The notes under the pieces were generated by a model. It made no database searches, had not been told where the DNA came from, and worked only from the letters and a program-made list of their open reading frames with translations. 64,000 nucleotides of DNA from the NCBI RefSeq assembly GCF_000241305.1, contig NZ_BAEH01000036.1, positions 62,001 through 126,000 of the forward strand. Direction: 5' to 3'. This DNA is from Gordonia effusa NBRC 100432 (GTDB lineage: Bacteria; Actinomycetota; Actinomycetes; Mycobacteriales; Mycobacteriaceae). Shown here one piece after another: positions 52,020-60,992 of this stretch. Numbering within the stretch: position 1 is the stretch's first letter; the number at the start of each line of letters is the position of its first letter. A program made the position numbers and the translations under genes.

Positions 52020-53894
52020 ATGAGTATGGAATCGGTTGCCTGGGACACCATGTACAAATCATCGACGTCGCCTACCCAGCGGCGCCTCACTCGCGATAGC
52101 CGCACAACGCTGCAACGCATCGTCGCATTCGTCGCTCCCCACCGGGCACGGATCGGGGTCTTCCTATTACTCAGCGTGGTGGCCGCGATACTCACGGTGC
52201 TCACGCCGCTACTTGCCGGTCGCGTCGTGGATCTGATCACCGATGGTGGTCCGGCCGGCGCGATCGCCGGTATCGCCGCCGCCATCGCAGGTATCGCGTT
52301 GCTGGAAACGGTGGTCAGCCTGGTGGTCCGGTGGCTGTCGGCAAATCTCGGCGAGGGATTGATCTACGACCTTCGTCGAACCGTCTTCGATCACGTGCAA
52401 CAGATGCCGATCGCGTTCTTCACCCGCACCAGAACCGGGGCTCTGGTAAGCCGGCTCAACAACGACGTCATCGGGGCTCAGCGCGCCTTCAGCGACACCC
52501 TCTCGGGGGTGGTGTCCAACGCTGTCACCTTGCTGCTCACCGTGTCGGTGATGCTGGCGATCAGCTGGCAAATCACCGTTGCAACGCTAATCCTGTTGCC
52601 TATCTTCATCATTCCCGCGCGACGGATGGGCGCCCGGATGGCAGCATTGTCCCGCGAGGCATCGGCGTACAACGCCGCGATGTCGAGCCAGATGACCGAA
52701 CGGTTCTCGGCACCCGGCGCGACGTTGGTCAAACTCTTCGCCCGGCCCGCCGATGAGTCGGCCGAATTCGCGAGCCGGGCAGATCGCGTGCGCGACATCG
52801 GCGTTCGGCGCGCGATGCTCCAGGCGATCTTCTTCAACGCGCTGATGTTGGTCAGCGCATTGGCTCTCGCGCTCGTCTATGGCCTCGGTGGCTACCTTGC
52901 GGTTCGAGGCAGTCTCGATGCCGGGGCGGTCGTGTCGATGGCACTGCTGTTAACCCGGATGTACGCACCACTGACCGCGCTCGCCAACGCGCGGGTCGAG
53001 ATCATGAGTGCCCTCGTCAGTTTCGAGCGCGTCTTCGAAGTACTCGACGTGGAGCCGCTGATCATCGACAAACCCGACGCCGTCGCGGCTCCCGACGGGC
53101 CAGCCTCGCTCACCTTCTCGAATGTCGATTTCGCCTATCCCAGCGCCGAGAAAGTGTCCCTCGCATCGCTGGAAGAGGTTGCCCAACTTGATAATCGGGG
53201 AGGTGAACAGATCATCCACGACGTCAGCTTCACCGTTGAACCCGGCAAGATGCTCGCCCTCGTCGGCAGTTCCGGCGCCGGCAAGTCCACCATCGCGGCA
53301 CTGGCCACCCGGCTCTATGACGTCGATTCGGGGTCAATCATGCTCAACGAAAACGATATTCGCGATATCACCGCAGCATCTCTGCATCGCCGCGTCGGTC
53401 TGGTGACCCAGGATGGCCATCTGTTTCACGACACCGTCCGGGCGAATCTGCTGCTGGCCAACCCGCTGGCAACTGAAGCCGAGATCCAAGAGTCGCTTCG
53501 CCGGGCACGGTTGAGCGATGTAATCGCTTCTCTCCCAGAAGGACTCGACACCATCGTCGGCGAGCGCGGGTATCGCCTGTCCGGCGGCGAACGCCAGCGT
53601 CTCACGATCGCCCGACTGCTCTTGGCGCAACCGTCGGTGGTCATCCTCGACGAGGCGACCGCACATCTCGACTCGACGTCGGAGGCGGCGGTGCAATCGG
53701 CGCTCGCCGAGGCACTCGCCGGCCGCACGTCTATCGTTATCGCACACCGTCTTTCGACAATCCGCGACGCGGACGAGATCCTTGTACTCGAAGATGGGCA
53801 GGTCGTCGAACGGGGGCGGCACACGGCACTTTTGACTGCCGGCGGCCGTTATGCGGAGCTGTATCACACGCAGTTCGCAGATCAGGCGGCGTGA
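52020..53894 (+). CDS. Multidrug-type ABC exporter (fused membrane and ATPase domains)
   Basis: 624-residue half-transporter: six-helix ABC type-1 membrane domain (about 35-330), then an ATPase with Walker A VGSSGAGKST, signature LSGGERQRL, Walker B VVILDEATAHLD and H-loop IAHRLSTI. An insert (SAEKVSLASLEEVAQLDNRGGE) sits in the early ATPase domain. ATG at 52020 is picked since the promoter places transcription start there (leaderless); GTG at 52011 is the alternative. Regulation by a SoxR-like protein suggests export of, or response to, redox-active compounds. Confidence 0.9.
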   Translation: MSMESVAWDTMYKSSTSPTQRRLTRDSRTTLQRIVAFVAPHRARIGVFLLLSVVAAILTVLTPLLAGRVVDLITDGGPAGAIAGIAAAIAGIALLETVVSLVVRWLSANLGEGLIYDLRRTVFDHVQQMPIAFFTRTRTGALVSRLNNDVIGAQRAFSDTLSGVVSNAVTLLLTVSVMLAISWQITVATLILLPIFIIPARRMGARMAALSREASAYNAAMSSQMTERFSAPGATLVKLFARPADESAEFASRADRVRDIGVRRAMLQAIFFNALMLVSALALALVYGLGGYLAVRGSLDAGAVVSMALLLTRMYAPLTALANARVEIMSALVSFERVFEVLDVEPLIIDKPDAVAAPDGPASLTFSNVDFAYPSAEKVSLASLEEVAQLDNRGGEQIIHDVSFTVEPGKMLALVGSSGAGKSTIAALATRLYDVDSGSIMLNENDIRDITAASLHRRVGLVTQDGHLFHDTVRANLLLANPLATEAEIQESLRRARLSDVIASLPEGLDTIVGERGYRLSGGERQRLTIARLLLAQPSVVILDEATAHLDSTSEAAVQSALAEALAGRTSIVIAHRLSTIRDADEILVLEDGQVVERGRHTALLTAGGRYAELYHTQFADQAA

Positions 53895-53909
53895 GACGGG
53901 ATCCGGGTC

Positions 53910-53932
53910 GGGGCTTCCTTGTTTTCAGCCCC
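53910..53932. terminator. Candidate bidirectional terminator hairpin
   Basis: GGGGCT (53910-53915) pairs with AGCCCC (53927-53932) across an 11-base loop, between two convergent genes (ABC exporter and small membrane protein). Moderate stem, no long U-run. Confidence 0.35.
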
Positions 53933-54180
53933 TACTTCGGCGGCGACGCCGGTTTGGTCCCGATCTTGCGCAGCTTCTTCAACTGCAGCACAACGAAAAC
54001 GACGTTGACGACGATCACCACTACGCCGAGAATCACCCAGCCCCAGCGCTCGTCGCCCCACCAGATCGACGTCATCAATCCGACGAAGATCATCAGGATG
54101 AGCGATCCCACTATGGTGGTGATCGTCGAAACCCGTTGTGCCGCAGCCATAGCGCCCGGATTGAGGCCACCTCGACTCAT
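53932..54180 (-). CDS. Small two-helix membrane protein
   Basis: 82 residues with two hydrophobic helices (about 23-41 and 48-66) followed by a basic Lys/Arg tail (KKLRKIGTK). ATG start overlaps the acyl-CoA dehydrogenase stop by 4 bp (ATGA), so it is translated with it. No family recognised. Confidence 0.7.
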   Translation of the reverse strand: MSRGGLNPGAMAAAQRVSTITTIVGSLILMIFVGLMTSIWWGDERWGWVILGVVVIVVNVVFVVLQLKKLRKIGTKPASPPK

Positions 54181-55364
54181 CGGAACGCGTCCTTTCCGGT
54201 CAGCGCTTTGCCGATCATCAGTTGATGCATCTCACTGGTGCCCTCATAGGTAAGGACTGATTCCAAGTTATTGGCGTGGCGGATAACCGGGTACTCAAGC
54301 GTAATTCCGTTGGCGCCCAATATCGTTCGACACTCCCGGGCGATCGCGATTGCCTCTCGGACGTTGTTGAGCTTGCCGAGACTGATCTGTTCCGGGCGGA
54401 TCTTGCCGGAATCTTTGATCCGACCAAGATGCAGCGCGAGCAACTGCGCCTTGCCGACCTCAAGCGCCATATCGGCCAACTTCGCTTGTGTGAGTTGATA
54501 ACTCGACAACGACTTATCGAAGACTTCCCGGTCCGCCGCATACGACAACGCCGTCTCGACGCAGTCACGAGCGGCGCCGACCGCGCCGAAAACGATGCCG
54601 AACCGCGCCTCGTTCAAACAACTCAACGGACCGCGCAAACCCTCGACACCGGGCAGCATCGCCGACGCCGGCAACCGCACATCCTCGAGCACCAACTCTC
54701 CGGTCACCGAGGCGCGCAACGACATCTTGCGTTTGATCTCCGACGTCGAGAAGCCTGGAGTGTCAGTTGGCACCACAAATCCGCGGATCCCCCGTGCCCC
54801 GTCATCGAGGTCGGTTCGGGCCCAGACCACCGCGACATCGGCGACCGAACCGTTGGTGATCCACATCTTGGCGCCATTGAGCACCCAGTCGTCACCATCG
54901 CGCCGCGCGGTTGTCCGCATACCCGCCGGGTTGGAACCGAAATCGGGCTCGGTCAGTCCGAAGCAGCCGATCGCCTCTCCCGCAGCCATCCGCGGCAGCC
55001 ACTCTTCGCGCTGTTCCTCGCTACCGAAAGCGCGGATCGCGTACATCGACAGCGACCCCTGTACCGAGACGAAACTGCGCAACCCACTGTCCACGGCTTC
55101 GAGTTCTAAACAAGCCAGTCCGTAACTGGTCGCCGAAGTATTGGCGCATCCGTACCCCTCCAGATGCATACCGAATAGACCCAGCTTGCCTAACTCGAGG
55201 GCAAGTTCGCGGACGGGCAACTCCCCAGCCTCGAACCAGTCCCCGACGTTGGGACGCAACCGTTTGTCGCCGAAGTCGCGAACGGTCGCGATGATCGCTT
55301 GTTCCTCGCCATCGATCAACGTATCCAGCGCGAATAACTCCGCTATCGACTGCACATCACTCAT
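54177..55364 (-). CDS. Acyl-CoA dehydrogenase, FadE7/glutaryl-CoA dehydrogenase-like
   Basis: 395-residue flavoprotein: CFGLTEPDFGSNPAGMRT (FAD), WVLNGAKMWITNG, ADREVFDKSLSSYQLTQAKLADM, and the catalytic glutamate in LTYEGTSEMHQLM, which sits at the C-terminal YEGT position as in glutaryl/short-chain enzymes. It resembles Rv0400c (fadE7), which lies near fgd1 in M. tuberculosis. ATG at 55364 begins MSDVQSIAELF; the 16 residues encoded upstream look non-coding. Confidence 0.9.
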   Translation of the reverse strand: MSDVQSIAELFALDTLIDGEEQAIIATVRDFGDKRLRPNVGDWFEAGELPVRELALELGKLGLFGMHLEGYGCANTSATSYGLACLELEAVDSGLRSFVSVQGSLSMYAIRAFGSEEQREEWLPRMAAGEAIGCFGLTEPDFGSNPAGMRTTARRDGDDWVLNGAKMWITNGSVADVAVVWARTDLDDGARGIRGFVVPTDTPGFSTSEIKRKMSLRASVTGELVLEDVRLPASAMLPGVEGLRGPLSCLNEARFGIVFGAVGAARDCVETALSYAADREVFDKSLSSYQLTQAKLADMALEVGKAQLLALHLGRIKDSGKIRPEQISLGKLNNVREAIAIARECRTILGANGITLEYPVIRHANNLESVLTYEGTSEMHQLMIGKALTGKDAFR

Positions 55365-55401
55365 CGGCTGCCTTCTGTCGTCATTGTCGTGAATAGCCTG
55401 C

Positions 55402-55782
55402 TCACACACCACTAATTGCCAGCGCGGCGATCAGCGCGACTGCGATGACCACAATGGCGCCGATCAATACGAAGATCATCGTCGGCGAGGGCATCGCACC
55501 CCCGTCCCGCAGGGCACGAGTAGTTTGCCGCCACCGCACACCTCCGGTCACCGCGACTGCCGTTCCGACGAGAACCATCAGCCCGCCCACCGAATATTTG
55601 ATAGCCGGGTGATGCGCTTCTGGGGTGACGTAGATCAGCGCAACGCCACCAGCTACAAATCCGAGTGCCGTCCTGATCCAGGCCAGCACGGTGCGTTCGG
55701 CCGCGAGAGTGAATCGTGCATCGATACTTCCCGGCGGCCGAATCTGCGATTCGCCGTCAGCCGGTGAGCGCTTCTGGTTCAT
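55402..55782 (-). CDS. DUF202 (YidH-type) membrane protein
   Basis: 126 residues with the DUF202 signature LAAERTVLAWIRTALGFVAGG followed by three helices. Function unknown; homologues occur across bacteria and related domains occur in VTC polyphosphate polymerase complexes. Overlaps the end of the upstream hydrolase gene by 26 bp and precedes the acyl-CoA dehydrogenase by 37 bp. Confidence 0.8.
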   Translation of the reverse strand: MNQKRSPADGESQIRPPGSIDARFTLAAERTVLAWIRTALGFVAGGVALIYVTPEAHHPAIKYSVGGLMVLVGTAVAVTGGVRWRQTTRALRDGGAMPSPTMIFVLIGAIVVIAVALIAALAISGV

Positions 55783-56731
55783 CGGCAGAACTCGGAACCT
55801 CTCTGATCACGTCGGCGACGAAGGAAGCCACCGCCTCGATCGCGTCTAACACCTCGCGGTGCCGGAACGCCAGCACTGGAAACGCGTGTATCTGCCAAGA
55901 GTAGCTGTGCAGCTCGGCCCGAACACCTGCCGCGTCAAGTTTCTCGACGAGTTCGATAACGTCTGGTTCGATCATCTCGTCTTCGGCGGTGATCATCACC
56001 GTCGGCGGAAAGAGGGCGGGATCGAGCGAGGTGATCCGCCGTGTACCGACGAATGGGATTGGGCCCCAATCAAATTTGGGTGCCAGCTCGGCCATCTTCT
56101 CTTTCGGCAAGTAGGCATCGGAGCGACTGCTCCGATCTGGGTTAGAAGCCAGATCCAGATCGAGTAGCGGCGCGATGCCGACGAATGCGATCGGCGGTGT
56201 AAGCCCATTCTCGGCGGCCAGCTCAATGACCTTGCCACACAGGAACCCGCCAGCCGAATCGCCAGCGACAACGAGATGCCGAAATCCGCGCCGTTCGATG
56301 AGTTCACGATAGGCGGAGAACGCGTCATGGACCGAAGTGCCGACGCCACCTTCGGGCAGCTGGCGATATTCGAGTGAGAACACTGGGAGCTCGGCGCGCT
56401 CACACAAGCGGGAGGCAACCGCACGGTGCGTCCCGCGGCCGGCTACCACAAACGCGCCACCGTGCAGATAGAGAACCGCGGTGTCACCGTCGCGGCGACT
56501 CGGCCCCTTGGGCAACATCAGGTCGGCCGGACGGCCGCCGAGGGTGAGCGTCGAAAACATCACGGTCTTGGATTTCGGCGCGGTCTGCGCCAATTTGTCG
56601 ATGAGATGCAACCGGTTCAGTCCACGTTCGGTGAGCGGGTACTTCGAGAGCAGCGGTTTGAGTACCGCTCTCGCTCCGAACCAGATCGGGTATGACGCGA
56701 AACTCGGCTTTCGATGCGCGACGAAGGACAT
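55757..56731 (-). CDS. Alpha/beta hydrolase, hormone-sensitive lipase family (Lip-type esterase)
   Basis: 324-residue esterase with the HSL oxyanion motif YLHGGAFV, nucleophile GDSAGGFL, an acid around AEDEMIEPDVI and a C-terminal histidine in WQIHAFPVL. The acyl chain substrate is unknown. ATG at 56731 follows GGAG by six bases; an upstream ATG at 56788 has no ribosome site. The roughly 310 bp between it and the divergent NRPS gene hold no recognised feature besides both promoters. Confidence 0.87.
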   Translation of the reverse strand: MSFVAHRKPSFASYPIWFGARAVLKPLLSKYPLTERGLNRLHLIDKLAQTAPKSKTVMFSTLTLGGRPADLMLPKGPSRRDGDTAVLYLHGGAFVVAGRGTHRAVASRLCERAELPVFSLEYRQLPEGGVGTSVHDAFSAYRELIERRGFRHLVVAGDSAGGFLCGKVIELAAENGLTPPIAFVGIAPLLDLDLASNPDRSSRSDAYLPKEKMAELAPKFDWGPIPFVGTRRITSLDPALFPPTVMITAEDEMIEPDVIELVEKLDAAGVRAELHSYSWQIHAFPVLAFRHREVLDAIEAVASFVADVIREVPSSADEPEALTG

Positions 56732-57041
56732 GCTCAGCTCCGAACTGTGCGTAGACGAACTCCTTGGTGAAAATACACCCAGTGACATTCTTCATAACCC
56801 ATCGGGGCGCCGCGCGACCACGCGCGAGGCGGCGAGTCGCAGATACGTGGCAATCCCGTGCATCTGGGCCTGGTGGGGCACAATAACGAGTGCCGATTTT
56901 CCGACAGATGGGACGCCCGTGCTGGTGAAAGCGCATCACACCGCGACAGCGTTCGCGGAAATGTTCATCGGCGGCACACCCTGTGGTCGTATCCGACGGT
57001 TACACTTCACCGCCCCATGTCGAGAGTTAAGGCGGTAATCG

Positions 57042-60000
57042 GTGCCCGACCCGATCAGTGACGCGATCCCCGCGCAATATCTGTTGTCTGGCCAAGCCAG
57101 CACGCCGCGGACGCTTGTTGACATCCTTGCCGAGACGGCAACCCGGCACCCGGACGCGCCCGCCATCGACGATGGCGATCGGACACTGACCTACGCGCAG
57201 CTGCATGCGGTGATTCGTCGTGGAGCGGCGCGATTCAGCGCCGCCGGCATCGGGCGCGGTTCACGTGTCGGCATTCGTATGCCGTCGGGCAGTCGCGATC
57301 TATATCTGGCGATACTGTCGACTTTGCAAGCTGGGGCGGCATATGTACCCGTCGACGCCGACGATCCGCCCGAACGTGCAGAGTTGGTCTTCGGCGAAGC
57401 CAGAGTTGATGCGATCGTCACCGCCGACGGCATTCACCGCGTACGCGACGGCGAAGTCGGCGACCCGGTACCCGACGACGCGGCGAGTATCGTCGCGCGT
57501 CCGACGCCGGACGACGATGCGTGGATCATCTTCACCTCCGGATCGACCGGAACTCCGAAAGGTGTTGCGGTGACTCATCGCAACGCCGCGGCGTTTGTCG
57601 ATGCCGAAGCACAGATGTTCCTGGTAGACGAGCCGATAGGTCCGGGCGATCGAGTTCTCGCCGGCTTGTCGGTTGCCTTCGACGCGTCCTGCGAAGAGAT
57701 GTGGCTGGCGTGGCGCTACGGCGCGTGCCTGGTCCCCGCACCGCGCTCGCTGGTGCGTAGCGGCATGGATCTTGGACCGTGGCTGGTCCAGCGCGACATC
57801 ACCGTCGTCTCGACGGTCCCTACGCTCGCGTCACTCTGGCCGCCGGAGGCGCTCGAAGCGGTGCGGCTATTGATCTTTGGTGGCGAGGCTTGCCCGCCCG
57901 AACTCGGCGAGCGACTCGCCGTCGACGGCCGTGAAGTGTGGAATACCTACGGCCCAACCGAAGCGACCGTCGTCGCATGTGCGGCACCACTGGACGGCTC
58001 GCTGCCGGTACGCATCGGATTACCGTTGGCTGGTTGGGATCTCGCCGTCGTCGATGCCCAGGGACAGCCGGTCGCCGTCGGCGAGATTGGCGAACTCGTC
58101 ATCGGCGGTGTCGGCCTGGCCCGATATCTCGATCCGGCCAAAGATGCCGAAAAGTATTCGCCCATGCCATCTTTGGGCTGGGAACGCGCCTATCGCAGCG
58201 GCGACCTGGTGCGGCTCGACGAAGAAGGCCTGGTCTTTCAGGGGCGCGCGGACGACCAGGTCAAGGTCGGCGGCCGCCGCATCGAACTCGGCGAGATCGA
58301 CAATGCGTTGCAACATCTTCCGGGAGTAGCCGGTGCGGCCGCGGCCGTACGAAAGTCGGCGGCCGGCAATAGCTTGCTCATCGGGTATCTAGTGTCAGCC
58401 GATCCCGACTTTGATATCGCCGCCGCACACGCCGCGCTCGCCGAACAACTACCGGCCGCACTCGTCCCACGACTTGCCCTCGTCGATGAATTGCCCACGC
58501 GCACTTCAGGAAAGGTGGATCGTAACGCCTTGCCGTGGCCGTTGCCGTCGGCATCCGATGCCGACGTCGAGGACTTGTCCGCAACCGAAGCCTGGCTCGC
58601 CGAGCAATGGACCCGCGTGCTGGGAGTCCAGGTATCCGACGCCGACGCCGACTTCTTCGCCGAGGGCGGCGGCTCGCTGTCGGCGGCACAGTTGGTGACC
58701 GCATTGCGCACCCGGTATCCGGAGATTACCGTCGCCGAACTCTACGACCACCCGCGGCTGGGGTCGCTCGCCGAGATGCTCGACGAATTGAACCCGTCCG
58801 AGGATGTCGAACCGCGCCAGGTCGTTCCGGTACCGCGCCGCACCGGATTCCTTCAACTGCTAGCGGCAATTCCGCTCACCACACTGACCGGCCTGCAGTG
58901 GGCGACCTGGCTCGGTGTGGTGAACAATATCGGCGCCTGGGCGGCCGATCGCGCCGATCTGGACGTGCCGTGGCTGAACACCGTCAACTGGTGGGCACTG
59001 CTCGCCGCATTCCTCGTATTCATCACGCCTCCCGGCCGAATGACGATCGCGGCGGTCGGCGCGCGGCTACTACTGCGCGGCGTCGGTCCTGGCGCCTACC
59101 CTCGTGGCGGCAACGTCCATCTGCGGTTGTGGATTGCCGAGCGCCTTGTCGAGGCGAGCGGAGCCGCCAACCTTTCCGGCGCGCCGTGGATGATTCATTT
59201 CGCCCGCGCGATGGGCGCGTCCATCGGGACGGGCGTCGACTTGCACACGACACCACCGGTCACCGGGCTACTGACAATCGGCGACTTCGCCTCGGTGGAG
59301 CCAGAAGTGGATCTGGCCGGTTGGTGGATTGATGGCGACGTGCTGCATATCGGCGAGATCGTCATTCGCGACGGAGCATCGGTTGGCGCACGATCGACGC
59401 TGTTACCTGGCGCCGTCGTCGGCCGAGAAGCCGAAATAGCCGCTGGCTCAGCGGTTATCGGCAAGGTGAAGGCTCGTCAGCACTGGGCTGGCTCGCCCGC
59501 GGTCAAAGCCGGAAAGGCCGCACATCCGTGGCCGGTCGAGCGGCCGAAGCGACGGGGCTATTGGGTGCCGCTGTACGGACTGTCGTCGCTGGCACTGGCA
59601 TCGATCCCGCTCGTCTCGCTCGGCGCCGGTTTGGCAGTCCTCGGTTCCTGGTCGCTGTCGGCCGATCGACTGCAGTCAGTCGCGGTTCGCTCCTTGATCC
59701 TGCTGCCGGCAGCAACGTTGGTCAGCCTCGGCGTTTACGCCACTATCACCGCGGTATCCGTCCGACTGCTGTCGTTCGGTCTGACCAAGGGGTATCACCC
59801 GGTTCGATCGCGGGTTGGGTGGCAGGTCTGGATGACCGAACGGCTACTCGACGCCGCACGTACCTACCTCTTCCCGCTGTACGCCAGTCTGTTGACGCCG
59901 GTCTGGTTCCGAATCCTCGGCGCCAAGATCGGCACGGGTACCGAGATCTCGACGGCGCTGGTTCTCCCGAAGTTCACCACCGTCGGCGACGATGCCTTCC

Positions 60001-60944
60001 TCGCCGACGACACCATGGTGGCATCGTACGAACTTGGTGGCGGCTGGATGCATATCGACGAGGCGAAGATTGGCAAGCGCTCATTCCTGGGTAACTCCGG
60101 CATCACCGGCCCGGGTCGCAAAGTGCCGAAAAACAGTCTCGTCGCCGTGCTGTCGGCGACGCCGAACAAGGCGAAGTCCGGATCGAGTTGGCTCGGCTCG
60201 CCGCCAGTTCGATTGCGGCGCACCGCCACAACGTCGGATACTTCGCGGACCTTCGACCCGCCGACCAAACTCAAACTCGCTCGGGCGACGATCGAGACGT
60301 TGCGGTTGATCCCGGTGATGGTTTCCTTCGGACTGGGCGTGTTTATGTTGCTCGGCCTGCAATACATCGGCTCACAAGCCAACGTCTGGATCGCGGCCGC
60401 GGTCAGCGGACTGTTGCTATTGGTTGCCGGCATGGCAGCGTGTTGCATCGCAGCAGCAGCGAAATGGATTGTGGTAGGGGCGATTCCGGCGTCGGAGCAT
60501 CCGCTGTGGAGTTCATTCGTGTGGCGCAACGAGCTATCGGACGCGTTTGTCGAGACCGTGGCAGCGCCGTGGTTCGCCAACGCGGCGACAGGTACACCTG
60601 TTCTCAATATCTGGTTGCGACTGCTGGGCGCGAAGATCGGGCGGGGCGTGTGGTGCGAAACCTATTGGCTCCCAGAGGCAGATCTCGTTTCCCTCGGCGA
60701 CGGCGCGACCGTTCAGCGCGGCTGCGTGGTGCAAACTCACCTGTTCCACGACCGTGTGATGTCGATGGACGAGGTGGTGCTTGAGGCTGGCGCAACGCTT
60801 GGGCCCCACTGCGTGGCGCTGCCCGCGGCAGGATTGGGCGAGTCAGCGACGGTCGGCCCGGCGTCGTTGGTCATGCGCGGCGACGTGGTTCCGGCGCACA
60901 CGCGATGGCAGGGCAATCCGATCGCGCCGTGGCCTAAGCGGTAA
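57042..60944 (+). CDS. Pls/PosA-family non-ribosomal peptide synthetase (A-PCP plus three membrane/beta-helix repeats)
   Basis: 1300 residues. Adenylation domain, about 25-500 (IIFTSGSTGTPKG, NTYGPTEATV, YRSGDLVRL, GRADDQVKVGGRRIE), PCP about 520-590 (AEGGGSLSAAQ), then about six transmembrane helices interleaved with three left-handed beta-helix acyltransferase-like domains (IGTGVDLHTT, LGAKIGTGTEIST, LGAKIGRGVWCETYW). This is the architecture of epsilon-poly-L-lysine synthetase (Pls, 1319 aa), where the C-terminal tandem domains polymerise one amino acid. The pocket begins FDASCEEMW; the amino acid is not assignable by eye. GTG start at 57042 with no strong ribosome site. Polyamino-acid product is inference. 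Confidence 0.88.
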   Translation: MPDPISDAIPAQYLLSGQASTPRTLVDILAETATRHPDAPAIDDGDRTLTYAQLHAVIRRGAARFSAAGIGRGSRVGIRMPSGSRDLYLAILSTLQAGAAYVPVDADDPPERAELVFGEARVDAIVTADGIHRVRDGEVGDPVPDDAASIVARPTPDDDAWIIFTSGSTGTPKGVAVTHRNAAAFVDAEAQMFLVDEPIGPGDRVLAGLSVAFDASCEEMWLAWRYGACLVPAPRSLVRSGMDLGPWLVQRDITVVSTVPTLASLWPPEALEAVRLLIFGGEACPPELGERLAVDGREVWNTYGPTEATVVACAAPLDGSLPVRIGLPLAGWDLAVVDAQGQPVAVGEIGELVIGGVGLARYLDPAKDAEKYSPMPSLGWERAYRSGDLVRLDEEGLVFQGRADDQVKVGGRRIELGEIDNALQHLPGVAGAAAAVRKSAAGNSLLIGYLVSADPDFDIAAAHAALAEQLPAALVPRLALVDELPTRTSGKVDRNALPWPLPSASDADVEDLSATEAWLAEQWTRVLGVQVSDADADFFAEGGGSLSAAQLVTALRTRYPEITVAELYDHPRLGSLAEMLDELNPSEDVEPRQVVPVPRRTGFLQLLAAIPLTTLTGLQWATWLGVVNNIGAWAADRADLDVPWLNTVNWWALLAAFLVFITPPGRMTIAAVGARLLLRGVGPGAYPRGGNVHLRLWIAERLVEASGAANLSGAPWMIHFARAMGASIGTGVDLHTTPPVTGLLTIGDFASVEPEVDLAGWWIDGDVLHIGEIVIRDGASVGARSTLLPGAVVGREAEIAAGSAVIGKVKARQHWAGSPAVKAGKAAHPWPVERPKRRGYWVPLYGLSSLALASIPLVSLGAGLAVLGSWSLSADRLQSVAVRSLILLPAATLVSLGVYATITAVSVRLLSFGLTKGYHPVRSRVGWQVWMTERLLDAARTYLFPLYASLLTPVWFRILGAKIGTGTEISTALVLPKFTTVGDDAFLADDTMVASYELGGGWMHIDEAKIGKRSFLGNSGITGPGRKVPKNSLVAVLSATPNKAKSGSSWLGSPPVRLRRTATTSDTSRTFDPPTKLKLARATIETLRLIPVMVSFGLGVFMLLGLQYIGSQANVWIAAAVSGLLLLVAGMAACCIAAAAKWIVVGAIPASEHPLWSSFVWRNELSDAFVETVAAPWFANAATGTPVLNIWLRLLGAKIGRGVWCETYWLPEADLVSLGDGATVQRGCVVQTHLFHDRVMSMDEVVLEAGATLGPHCVALPAAGLGESATVGPASLVMRGDVVPAHTRWQGNPIAPWPKR

Positions 60945-60992
60945 CCGGACCACAGTCCGGAATACTATCGGCGGGCTCGACGTTCCCCGGTC

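Noticed and set aside
54276..55109. 277-codon plus-strand frame
   Set aside because: Antisense to the acyl-CoA dehydrogenase.
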